This document shows, in pieces, positions 11,551 to 23,500 of a stretch of 64,000 bases of DNA. Below the pieces are notes generated by a model. The model was given only the letters and a program-made list of their open reading frames with translations, did not search any database and was not told the origin of the DNA. A program made the position numbers and the translations under genes. The first letter of the stretch is position 1, and every line of letters begins with the position of its first letter. Source of the stretch: Phallusia mammillata (Eukaryota > Chordata > Ascidiacea > Phlebobranchia > Ascidiidae); contig QLIY01000588.1 in NCBI GenBank assembly GCA_003260075.1, positions 38,767 through 102,766 of the forward strand, written 5' to 3'.

Positions 11551-14500
11551 AAAAAGATATCCAAACATTTATTAAGATTATAACAAAACAATATGATTAC
11601 ACACAAACTATGATCAAATAAAATTTATTCGCTGGGATAACTTTCGGTTTCCTACAACGTCACAAAACTTATTTTATGCAGTCACCTAAAAATAGAAGCT
11701 CACGTACTTGTTTTGTCAGTGAACCAGATGTGATGGTCGTCACTCATCCGCGGCGCCCACTTTCGCTACAGCGAGTTCCCATGAAGTGAAAGCTGTTGAT
11801 ACTTCCTGTTCAACCCACATTTGGAATCTGCTTACTTCAGCTCGCGTGACAGTCTCGTGAACAGCTTGCGACATTTTTCTGGTCTTCCATTTACACAGTG
11901 GACGCACGACAAATATTTTCCAACAAGTTCATATTTTTTGTGCCAAGTACCAACTTAATAATCGTAGAGCAAAATGTAACAAGCTAAACACATTTTATAT
12001 CTTTATTGAAGTAGGTATTTTTCGTCAGCAGCACCAGCAATGGACATGAAGTTCAATAAACAAGGCGGTAAAATTTCTGTACCTGTTCGTAACTGTCTCA
12101 CATCGTGTTTTTGTCCTCACGTTTGTTCAGCCACCACACGACAAATATTTTCTGACAGGGTTGATACAATTTAATGAGCTAAAAGTAGCACCCTAATATT
12201 TTTTTAAGATACTGGCAACAACAACACAATCCTGACTCGGTTTTGGTATTTTACGAATTCTAATTGCATTACACAACCAAAGTAGGTGCCAAATTGCTTT
12301 ATAGGTAGTTTCTTTAACATTAGCTTACGACTTTTAACATTTAAATAAGTCACTCAACTGACTAATCTTGCAAAAAGTACCACAGCCCAGATTTATTAGT
12401 CCTTTGAAATTCTTAACATGTCGGTTGTACGGTTTAAACATTCAGACATAAAAAGTAGCCTACACAACATAAAAAACATATTTTTGCAAAACACTTAAAA
12501 CAAATGATTCTTCCCACCAAAAACAGTAACAGCTTGTAATTCTGTCATGCAAAATTACAACAAATTTTGGTTACCTACTGTCCGCGGTTCACTGACCAGT
12601 GGTCTCTCTGGTAAAACCAAAACTGGGGTGTTGCAACACACAGTTAATGATTGCTGACCGCCGTTATCTCATCAACATGCCATCCTAATTGTCAAACCAG
12701 GTGTGATGTTAGTCTCACAGCGAAAAATATGTTTTTTAAACTCAACAACCGACTTTAAACACTTTAAGCTAATGAAAAAAGGCACTATTGGTTTTATGGC
12801 AAAATTTGGAATAAATGTACTTAAAACGACAATTAAAAAAAACTTTAAGAAGTGCTCGTTTTTTCAACCCTATAAACGTTGACCCTGCTGACATACACAA
12901 TATTTTTCTTCTAATATTTTTCAATAGATCAAAGTTAGTGTCTAGTGTTATTTTTTCGGCTTCCTTCACAAGTGTTTGGTGCTTGTGTTAATTATTTTAG
13001 CTGTTAACACATGTGAAAACTAGTTTCAAAACTTGTACAAAGCTGCAGAATTAAATGCGTGTAAACTCTTCACAGATTGCTGGATGAGCACGAATGATCA
13101 TCAATTTAAGTTCAAATGTAACGAATTATGTAAAGGATGTTATGGAAAAGAAAAAAATCCAACACTTTACCCAATGAGCTAATGCTTCTATTTTGCACCT
13201 GCAAAGAAAAAAATTGGATAGTGTATAACAGTTTGCAAAGGTTGGATATCATGAATTTGACAAACAAAATGGATTCCTACTTGTTACTTTTCGATGCAAA
13301 GTTATCGGTTCCTCTCGTAACAACAGGCTGTTTGTTTTACACAACCGCTTGTAGTTTACAATAGATAACAATTAACCCTATGCGACCTTTTCTGTTCAAC
13401 TGTTCATTGCGGAGGCGCGAAAGCAAACAAACTATTGAAACGCAATCAAAGAGTTTTATGTAGTTTCGCGACTGGCGTGCGATACGGCACGTGGATATAT
13501 TATTGTTCAAACAAAACTTTATTGAAACAGCTACTGGTCTTTGTTGTTTTGAGCTATTACAAGTGGATTGTGGTGGTAATGATTCGTACTTTGGATCGTA
13601 ACCAGGGAATTTATGCTTCTTGTTAGGTAATTAATTTCAGATTTCAGGTGAGAGAATAACATGCCTCATTACGACAGTAAACATTTGTAATGAACCGCCG
13701 AAGTTAACCGACAGCACATGCCATTTGGTTTCTAAAACCAACGTTTTTACCATCGTGTCCGCAGTTATTTGGAGTTAAAATAGCTATCTGAACTTGGCGT
13801 TTAAACCCCGTGAAAATAAACAACTAAACTATAAAGAAAACAGTTTATTGCTTTTACTTATTATATTATAGCTTATCAATAGCCAATATGTGTTTAATTG
13901 TTCAGTATTTTTCCGAAAAAACAACAACAAAACAATATTTTTACTAACAACAAAATTAATATTGAACATAAATTTGTAAATTAAATTCATTGGGTTGGGG
14001 GTCCGGACTCCCCCCTTTTCAAAAAGTTGTGCGTAAATTAAATAGGCCCAAATCGTTTAGTTTACCGCTACATGATAACAGGGTGTCGTTATCTCAAAGC
14101 CGCGAGGTTTTAATCTCTTGTATTCGCTTGTTATCTAACGCCAATTGTGACGTAACAAGGGTTGAATAAGGAGTTTTATGCGCTAACAATCGGAAAGTTA
14201 CATTCCGGCTGGGACGCTGGTTGTTAACTGCACTAAATGCAACGTATCAACCTGTTTTGCATTTTAAAAATGTAAAATGAGTAAAAAATGGATAAAAACG
14301 TTTAATGTTGTATTGTTTCGACCCGCCAAACACGTAATAGTTTGTCACGAACATTAGATCGATGTTCATTGAATTTATGCCTTCTACAGTTACCAACTTT
14401 AGTGCATTCTTGACATTGTGCAACTTAACAGTAGCATTATCGCTTTAGAAAGGCGTTCAGTCTTTGAGAATCTGTTCCCCGTGTTTTAAGCACCGATTTC

Positions 14501-14785
14501 GATTACCTGACGCTTATCTTACAGCTGCAGTTTTGCTGAGTAGGCTAAGCTAGATGGCAGCGGCGAAATCAGGAAACTAAAAAGCTGTCGCGAAAATTAT
14601 TTGTTATTTCTGTCAATTGGACGGATAGAGAAACCGCCAAAGTCGAAAGTTAGATTAGGTTTCGGTCTTGTACCTTCGGGTTAAAGTGCTCGTTTTTAAC
14701 AAGAAAACGAAATAGGCAACGGGACAATTGAGTGGTAGTTTGACGTGTGAATTACGTATTTAGTCTCGTGCGGTCTAGCGTATTT
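11551..14785. other. No gene recognised
   Basis: AT-rich, with only short unsupported open frames (for example 12769-12969, 13137-13364 and 13435-13626). At 13998-14010 a GGGGGTCCGGACTCCCC inverted repeat looks like the interior of a mobile element, but I could not define its ends. Confidence 0.5.
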
Positions 14786-14885
14786 GTGTGGGAAATTTTC
14801 CACAGATCTAATGACGTCATTAGGGAAATTCCCAAAATAAAATGTTGGACCCCCCCCCCTTTAAAAATTTCTGGATACGCCCCTG
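14786..14885. mobile_element. MITE terminal fragment carrying CRE and kappaB-like sites
   Basis: Read on the minus strand, the fragment begins CAGGGGCGTATCCAGAAA followed by a G-rich run, a typical hAT-like terminus. No matching opposite end or target-site duplication was found, so it is partial. It contains a perfect CRE TGACGTCA (14812-14819) and two NF-kappaB-like sites: GGGAAATTTTCC at 14790-14801 and GGGAAATTCCC at 14823-14833. Confidence 0.55.
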
Positions 14886-17458
14886 GCTAACAGTGATACT
14901 ATTTTAAAATTAACTCACTTACTCAGCACTTAAATACTACGTGCAGAAAAAATGTTAAATTATTTGAGCACAATTGACTCACTTATGACCCAGCTTTTTA
15001 GACAAGTATTATTTACTAAATTAAACAATTTGCCGCCATCTCAACACGTTAGTGTTTCTTTACTTTCGCAAACTGATTTGTCGACATTTTAATTTTTCAT
15101 TTTTGTCATAAGCGGCTTATTGTCAAAACCGTAATTTTACGCTAAGTTTTTTTATGTCCCCACTTATGTTTAGTTTTTTGAAAATCAGGGAAAGAATAAG
15201 TTTTGGTGTGTCCAGTGCATAAAATAGCCGTCGACAATTGGTTGGCGACATCTACTGGCCAAATGTTTTTGTTTTCATTGTCCCAAACCCTTTATGTCTG
15301 GAGCATAGGTCCTCAACTCTTTTTTTCCATTTACCAGCACGCTGATTTTAAATGTCCAATGTACTAAGTTTTTTTAACGCACTAAACTCGCATACCTCAA
15401 AATAAAATTTGCCTCAGTTATATTTACCACCCTAAAATGTCCAATTTACCGACTGAAGAAGTCTATTGTTTGCGATTGCTGCCGGTGCATTAATACATTT
15501 CTTAACGACGAACTAACAGCGACATCAAGTGGTATAGAAAATAGTTGCCTGGAATTTGCCTGAATAAAATATCACGGTAGGAGTTTACGTGTTTCATTTT
15601 CATTAACGCTTTAATAACTTTCGTTTGAGCCCATACCCTTCAATTTGAACTCGTGGCAATCAATTCAGTGGCACCAAGTCAGACATTGAGCAATTTAGCA
15701 CTTTAGTCGGATTAAAAAACTAGTTGGGACGGATTTCTGGAGTATGAATCATATGAAAACGGCTCTTCACTCCAAGTTTCTGTCTCGGTTGTATGCAAAA
15801 ACAGATAAATGTTTAACAGAAGCCCCGTCATCCAATGTCACGACTTAATTAGCGTCAAATTTTCAGTTTAGGATTAACTTCTGATGTGGTTAGTTCGTGA
15901 AGCAAAAACGCTGATTTCCAATCAGCAAAGCTCTTTGCATCGCCATTGCTGCACGGCTGTTGGTCATGGGGGAAATTTGGGATGTTTTATCGTGATGTTG
16001 CGGATTAAATTTTTCGTGATATACAAAATGCATAATAAAGGACTTTTATGGGAATCTATATTAGGAATCTGGTGGTTTAGTTTAAAACTGCTAATGATTT
16101 AATTCCCTGAATGTATATGAACTACACTTCGAATGATTTAATTGCCTAAATGTATGAATTAATCTAATTTAGTTGATTTAGACTGAGCATTGTTTTCAAA
16201 CTTTTCTAAGACTGGACACAGTAACAGACAACGTTTTGCCGCAGACTTTGCAGGCTACAAAGGCACGAAGAATAATGTGATCCGCGAGAACGCTTTTGGT
16301 GACAATCGTACCAAAAATAAGTTGTAGCATTTTCATGCACACACTAATTTTGTCGAGTCCAAAACATGAAATGCTATTTGCAAGTTGGTTGAAAAGCACG
16401 GTTTAAGTGCATGTCCACATAAAACATAGCAAAAATCTTAAATTACACATTTTTGTCACTTAATAGCCTACGCGAAAACATTCAAGCACACATTTTATGG
16501 CTCTTTGATATCCACAGTTTTGTTTCACTTATCGTGTATTTTTTTAATACTTTTGTGCGGAAGACTTCGTTTTTGATAATATTGTGATACATTTTCCGTT
16601 GTTTGCTATAATTCAAATCAACACAACCAGTCAAGGAGCAAAACACGTCTAAGGGTTACGCGTGGGTCGAATTCCGGTTTCGGCACGCGAAAATTATTGG
16701 AACGGCAAACAGCAATTCACACGGGGTTGTTCTCGAAAGCACAAGAAGTCGCATCGTTGGGCTGTAAGAAGAAACAATCGCGTTCTGGGCGTGTTTCAAA
16801 AGCTCCTGAGTGGTTGTTGTGAAGTACGCCAGTCGAGGGTCATCCAAACAAGACGGAACCGTTGGAAAGTGAATCGATCGCAAAATTAGTTAATCACTTC
16901 AGTTTTTTGTGTCGAGTGAACAGAACCTTTTTGTCACAGTGAATGTTACGAGTTGTTGCGTTGACAACCAGTTTTCTTATCGATCAAAACATTGTTGACT
17001 GAACGTCAGTTTAAGTTAAGAGCTTTAATGTTTATTGTTGCAGTGTCACAGGTTTTCAAAGAATTGTTTTGTTACTTTAATTGCTCTAACGAGATTAAAG
17101 CATGCCGTGGGAAGTAGACAGCGAAACCAGTTGGATTTTTAAGCGGCAACGTCAAATAAATGCTGAACCGCATTGATTTTGAAAACGAAATTTCGTTCGT
17201 CGTTTATAATTTGTTGCCCCCAAATTTTTGATTAAGGCTTGTCAATTCCTGTCTGTGATTTCTGTAATAAAAGCTTTAGTAAGGTTGGAATTAGTTTTTT
17301 TTTTAGATTTTCGCCATCTTGTTGAACGTTGCGCCGATAGTTAACATCAGGTGGCGGTAGATATTGGTCACATTTTTGTGACCAATTAAACAAGTTTTTG
17401 TACAAATTGAATGGTTCATTAGTGCATAAACCATGTCAAAAATATCTTAAAAACAAAA
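14886..17458. other. No gene recognised
   Basis: Nothing recognisable. Overlapping frames on both strands at 16656-16889 are mutual shadows without motifs. Confidence 0.55.
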
Positions 17459-17635
17459 CAGTGTTTCTCAACAATTTTACGAATTGGACTATAGTTTGGC
17501 TTGGGGTAGATTAAAAAATTTAAATATTGAAAACAGTACAAAGTTTTCTTGTATGTCATAAGGTGGTCGAAGATCGACTTTTGAAAACCTGTCATGTGAA
17601 CTTATGTTTCAGCAGACTTGGGTTGAAAAACACTA
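17459..17635. mobile_element. Probable hAT-type MITE, no clear target-site duplication
   Basis: The left end CAGTGTTTCTCAACAA is mirrored by GGGTTGAAAAACACTA at the right. This is the common hAT terminal pattern with one changed terminal base. The flanks do not match, so the element is old or its ends are slightly misplaced. Confidence 0.5.
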
Positions 17636-18213
17636 CCCTGAAAAGCAAAATAAAGTTATTTTCTAGGTAAACTGTTAGTCCACAAAAATAAAAGGTTCGG
17701 ATTAAAATATGCCGGTACAAATATAGCCGTGACCTTACTCGTAATAGCATGTACATGTAAACTCGTTTTTTTTTCTAGAATTCCGTAAACATAAAAAATC
17801 GTGCTACCTTATGGGTGGATGCAAAATAGTATCCACTGCAGAAGTTACCATCTTGAGGTCATGTTTGTGGATAAACTCACGAACTCATTCAATTGCGGTG
17901 GCGTTTGAATTTGCCTAATTGCGTTTTGTTTGTACAGAAACAGATTATTTCTCTTCAGTGGGCTATAGTTACCAGCGGAGAATCGTTGAAGCAACAAAAA
18001 GTAAATGTAACAGCTGGTATTTTTAACCCTATTAATGTCAAAAAAATCAAGCAAGGTCGAATATTTCAATATAGCTTTTAACAATACGATTTATATTTAC
18101 AACTTAACAAACCGTAAAAATGTTCAATTACCCCAATATTAGTCACGACTTACCTTTTTCACCAACAGGATTAGGGCAGTTCTCAAAAGTACTCTGTTAA
18201 ACCATCAGGCAAA

Positions 18214-19777
18214 ATGACGTACCAACGGAAAATCCTTTTCTTCTTGAGTGCTGCCATTGTCCTTTACGGTAATCGAAAGTCTGAACAATTTTCTGCTCGG
18301 TAATTGGCGGCCTTTTTGTCACGCCGTGAAAGCATTGAAACAGATTAGCAAACGTTTATAACTTAATAGCTCTGGTCCACGGCCAAAACCGCTATTTAGC
18401 GCGTTTTGGGTCACGACAAAAGTTGGTAGGCCGCACCCATTCCTAATAGACATCGTATCAAGTTGTATCAATCCCTAAACCTCGCAATTACATTGTAATA
18501 AGCCAAATTTTGCAGTCGCCTGTTTAAACATAAATGTGAAAAAAAGAAAAATACACGTTTTGGTCACTCAAAGTAAAAATATAAAAAACCTAAAAATAGA
18601 ATTATAATGGTAGTTTAAAAAATTGGTTTTCTACAAGGTATGATTATTCAAACAATTGCCAACTAAACCAGACGATTCTTGTCCATTTAGGTCACGTGAT
18701 CTTTCAGCATGTGCATGCGCAGGAAGGCGATGACGCTGATACTGGTGACGAAGGCAACGCAACTGTATGAAAATAGCACATACTTTTATGTCCGCCGAAA
18801 TTTAAAAATTAAACTGGTGCCAAAGATTTACATAAAAGAAATTTATCGAATATTACCGGGCCGGCTTGTTAAACGGAGAGAAACAAATCGAGCGGACAGA
18901 AAACAAATTATAATGATCTTCTTTGGAACATTTTAAAATCGACAGAATAGTAAACGCAAAAGGTTTTTTTGAAATAAAATTGTGCGGTGCACTTCCACGT
19001 GCGGTGCACTTATACCGACCTGTTGAGTTCAGATATGAGTAGAAAATCTCCGAAACGTTTTGTGTCATTTAAATTCTGTTTGGCTTTGTTAATAGGATGC
19101 GGTGAAGTGTTTCGCTTGTAACGAAACTGAAGAGTGTGCAGAAGAACAAGAAGAAGGAAACCATGGTGATGAGACTTGCGCTGATGGACAGCAATGCTGG
19201 GTTTGTTGTTGCTCTTTCTTTCTCTCGATACCTACCACCATATATATGTATTCGTTGTTACTACACCTAAACTTGGAAGTACAAGCATGAAACCAGGCCC
19301 GAACTTAAAGTTTTTAACACACCTCAAAAGTTGGCAGAATAAGACCAAGTATGAAGTGAGGCCCCAAGCCCGAACTTGACCCGAAAAACCTGCCCCACTC
19401 CCAGTGTTCTTCAGCGTTAGTCATCAAAACTATCTTCTATTCACTCTACAAAAAAATGGGTTGTTTCATGTTAGTATGTAGTAGTCCTGTACATTGCCAA
19501 TAAGGAAGTTTTGTTTTTAAGTTCTTGTTTGTGACAGACATGGAAAACCGAGGACGATGGCGTGGAAACATATTCCCGCGGCTGCAGTGACGCTTGCACG
19601 GATGAAACCATGGAAGTGAATTGTCAGTCCTCCAACAATCGCACAGACTGCTCGAAGTGCTGCACAGACAGTCTTTGCAACAGCGGTCCGCTCAACGGCG
19701 CTGTCCCGCGGATGATAAAATCCAGTGGTTTGCTTTTGTTTTCCACAGCAGCTCTGATATTCGCCACATCTATGTAA
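18214..19777 (+). CDS. Ly6/uPAR-family (three-finger) GPI-anchored protein, 4 exons
   Basis: Exons 18214-18268, 18691-18764, 19096-19200 and 19538-19777 join in phase (474 nt, 157 residues). Residues 1-28 are a hydrophobic secretion signal. Residues 48-126 form a cysteine-rich three-finger domain that opens CFAC and closes CC-x4-CN, the family hallmark; I count 12 cysteines, against the usual 10. The C-terminus has a small-residue NSG site followed by a hydrophobic tail (about 142-157), as expected for a GPI anchor. Such proteins sit on the outer cell surface as receptors, co-receptors or complement or ion-channel modulators; the ligand here is unknown. The 24-residue acidic second exon was found through its matching phases and good splice sites (AG at 18689-18690, GTATGA donor). 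Family call firm; specific function not inferable. Confidence 0.83.
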
Positions 19778-19946
19778 CTACAACGACCTGAGTGAGCATG
19801 CTATCAGATTAGAAGCCAAAATTTGTAAAAAAAAACTGTTTAGAAATCGTAGTGAATTTTCAAACGCATTTGTTTCTAACTTGGGCTTGTGGTAAGCGAT
19901 GTGTGTGATCGGAAAATCTGTTTTCCTATGATTGCATTGATTGACA

Positions 19947-19952
19947 AATAAA
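19947..19952 (+). terminator. Polyadenylation signal AATAAA of the Ly6 gene
   Basis: A canonical AATAAA about 170 bases after the stop codon, on the same strand and with no competing gene nearby. The cleavage site itself cannot be seen. Confidence 0.6.
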
Positions 19953-20374
19953 CGTTATGCGTGTAGCCTTAACGTTTTTTGGTTTAAGCCCCAGCCGAAA
20001 ATAGTCCAACAAACGGTATACCTGCATGCAAAATAATTGTGAGTTTTATGCCAGGTTGCCTGTGTATAGGTAAAAAGTATTCTTGGCTTGTCAAAAAACT
20101 TTCAAGTCCTGCCTACAATGTAATAGCAAAGTTAAAGGTGTTTGTTTTACCTACAAAAATGTTAGGAAGGGTTTCAAAGTGTAGAAAGAGCAACATAAGA
20201 AACAAAACGATGATTGGCGATTTGTAATGACTGATCTACTTGGCTTCGTTAAAGATATAGTCGAGTCATAGCCACGAAAACTCATACTGGCAGAGTTGGT
20301 AATTTAAATTGATTTGTTTTGGAAACTGCGACTGATTTAGTACACTGAATTTCGTTTTCATTTTAGTTGATTTA

Positions 20375-20555
20375 TAATGCAGATTTATGACAAGAGAAGC
20401 TAAAAAAAACTATTTAAAAATATAAATTAAATAACAGTCGTTACGTGTTCGGGGGGGGGGAACATAATAAGTGCAGTTAATAATGCAGATTTATGACAAG
20501 AGAAGCTAAAAAAACTATTTAAAAATATAAATTAAATAACAGTCGTTACGTGTTC
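20375..20555. repeat. 76-bp copies either side of a poly-G seam
   Basis: 20375-20450 recurs at 20481-20555, differing by one base in an A-run. The first copy ends in G10 (20451-20460), followed by 20 bases of other sequence. Same assembly-seam signature as elsewhere. Confidence 0.75.
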
Positions 20556-23500
20556 AAAAGCAAATATCGAAGCACCACAGTTTAGGCCAAACCACAATAA
20601 TCACGAATTTCAAGTCACATCTAGAGCAAATAACAAAATCTTTAAACAAACAGCCGATTCTCACTCCCAGGGAAAGAGGTCGATATGTATTGGATAATAA
20701 ACATAGAACTGAAAATACCTGATTTTATAGAAATTTACAACAGAAAACACTAAATGATTGTGGCAGATAAACGCTGAAAAACGAAAGCACCTGCCCTAAT
20801 TAATGACGCAAAGTTAAGGAAGACGGTGAGCATAACTCGACTAAAACTGCAATGCATATCCAACTGTGATACGCTTTGCGTAATTTGATCAACCTTATTT
20901 TCATTGTTTGTGGAAGTTCATCAACATGAATTCGATTGTTTATCAAATCATCAAAAATACTTTATTCGTTTAGTCTTGTGTGCTGAGGTTACAAAACGAA
21001 ACTAATGCAAGGCCCTTAATGTAGTGGAAAACGTAAAATAACTGCCTGCATGGGCACCCAACCCTTTTACAGACCAACAAAAACTCATTCTGCATTCTCG
21101 CCCTAAAGTTACGACAATATCCCCCACTTTTCAATTACAGACCTGCGTTTTCAAACAATCTTATTCCTTGTATTATAAAATGGCAAATATGAAACGGAAA
21201 GGGATGGACCGCACCCAGCGCAAATCGTTTGGAGTGCTATTTTTAGCGCTTCTGACGCAAACGCCATTTACTCAATGACGATAGACCATCCTAGACACTT
21301 CCCGCAACAACCAGCGACAATAGACATTATCCGACCACAGCTTGTTACCCTAACTCTTCACCCTGCCTGTTCTTATCCCAGCCTACAGTTATTGGCGCCA
21401 GCAATAAGGCATATAAAAACTGGTATAGGCTTGTGTATTGAAATGACCGGCTACCGCCTTAACTTATAAGACGCCGCATAATGCGAGACAAGGCCTACCC
21501 TAAGTGATAATTTCCGGTTTGCCCGCACAAATGCGCGAAGCTTAAATGTCAGAAATAATTCACATTTGTTCACAATGTTTAGAATATGTAACTTTCTTTT
21601 GACGTAGTAAGAATCGTCTGTTGGTTCAGCAGTCAAAAATCAAAATAGAATTGTTGTAATATAATTGGAGTTACGCAACAAGTCTTTGTTGCCATAAAAC
21701 AACAAAAATATGTTGTAAATACAAAAACAACAACGTTTGTTTGTTTGCTTTACCGACTTAATAAACAAAACACAGGCCGCTTTAGACACATAAGCGCGAG
21801 TTTTCGTTTTCGTGGCGAAAGGAAATTACATCATGTTTTAAACACAAGTCGCAAAAATGTCCCGGATGTTACCGACAGTTTAGTAAACAAATTGGAAACT
21901 TAATGGTAGACAATATCTTTTTTTCTGTATGTTAAGTAGGAACACATCGAAAGTCGCCTTTGAAACCGCAGAAGCGTCTGTTTCGTAGTTATTGGAAATA
22001 ACGCCCCTTACTTAACCTCACACTATTCTGGTTAATGTTTACTGTAATTTGATTTGGAAAAATGATCGGGATTTTTAACGTATTGTGAAACAGGGGGTTA
22101 ATTGTTGAAGATTTGGTCGAAACTTTTCTCTGGGTAAAGCGAAGCGTGAGAAGGTGGCTACTATTTAAATAGGGTCATTATTCAAGGAATTAACGTAGGG
22201 TAGACCTTAATTACCTATTTGGGATTATTCTCCCTACAAATGGGATCAGTAACGGTTTACGTAAAGTAGGAAGGGCAATTTGTTCACCTAATTTTCGCAT
22301 CATTTTTAACGACACTATAAGATTGTAAAAGTAGTAGTTCAGTGGCAGAATTTGTAAACATTGTTTAATAATACTTTGAAACAAACTACAACAAAAGATT
22401 TTCTTCGCTTTGTACTTTCAAAAAAGGTTGTAAAGTTTCCTTTCAAACAAATTATTGCACCATTTTTTTCTGAACGAAACTGGATAAAAATGCAGACTTT
22501 CTTGCATAAGCAATCATGAAACAAAATGGCTAAGATTGACTCAACTTGTCGAAAGTAGAACATAATTACGTTAAGCTTGTTTTCGAGCCAGTCAACATAA
22601 AAACTATATATTCAAACCAAAATTTGTTCAACAGTTTTAAATAAAAACAAACGCTTTCAACGGGAAAATGTCATCCCCAGTACAGAAGTTGCTATCAGTT
22701 GTGGCCAATGCAATCAATCTTTCGATTAAAAGTACAATCTATGCTTCAAAAATGTGCTTTGAACATTTATACGACACTGAACCGAAAATTGCCAAACCCA
22801 TATTTTTAACAAATATCTGGTAAAATATAAATTCAGTGCGGGACCTCGCCCAGTTAGTTGTTTATTTATGTTTACGGCGCAGCGGTAGCAAAATTGATCA
22901 AATCCAAGATTACCTGCAGACAGTCAACAAAGAATCACTTGTCGCCCATATTTCAACAGTTATTACTATATCCAATTCGATAAAGGTTACGGGTTGAATT
23001 TGGGTGTTGCTGACAAACATATTGCCAAATTTTGTGACTTTTATGGCTATCGCTTTTCGGGAGTGTCCACGGTATTTTTTGCAAACTAAAAGTTGCAAAA
23101 ACATCACTAAAGTGGAATGTGCTGCTAATATTTGTCTATGAGGTAATTGTTCACCATTGCAGTAAGATTTTTTTCTTAAACATTGCATTCGATTGTACTA
23201 CAACGTGAAACAAACTTTCGACCTTTTCTAAACGAACCTTAGCGCACCAAATTTTATGAAAAATGCCATATAAAGTAAATCTGCAAAGAGCTAGGTTTCA
23301 GTGCTAACTTTGGCAGTGGCCGATAAAATTCCAGTGCTCGGTTATACACAGCAATGATGTGGTCGATTTTTATTGCTGTTTATCAGCAAACTTTTTGTGA
23401 TTTGTTGAATAGTGGTGGAAATTTTTGCGGGTAATTGCACCAAAATATGATACTGCGTTGTGGCCATTTGGTATCTGCACTCAACACATGTGTGTTAACA

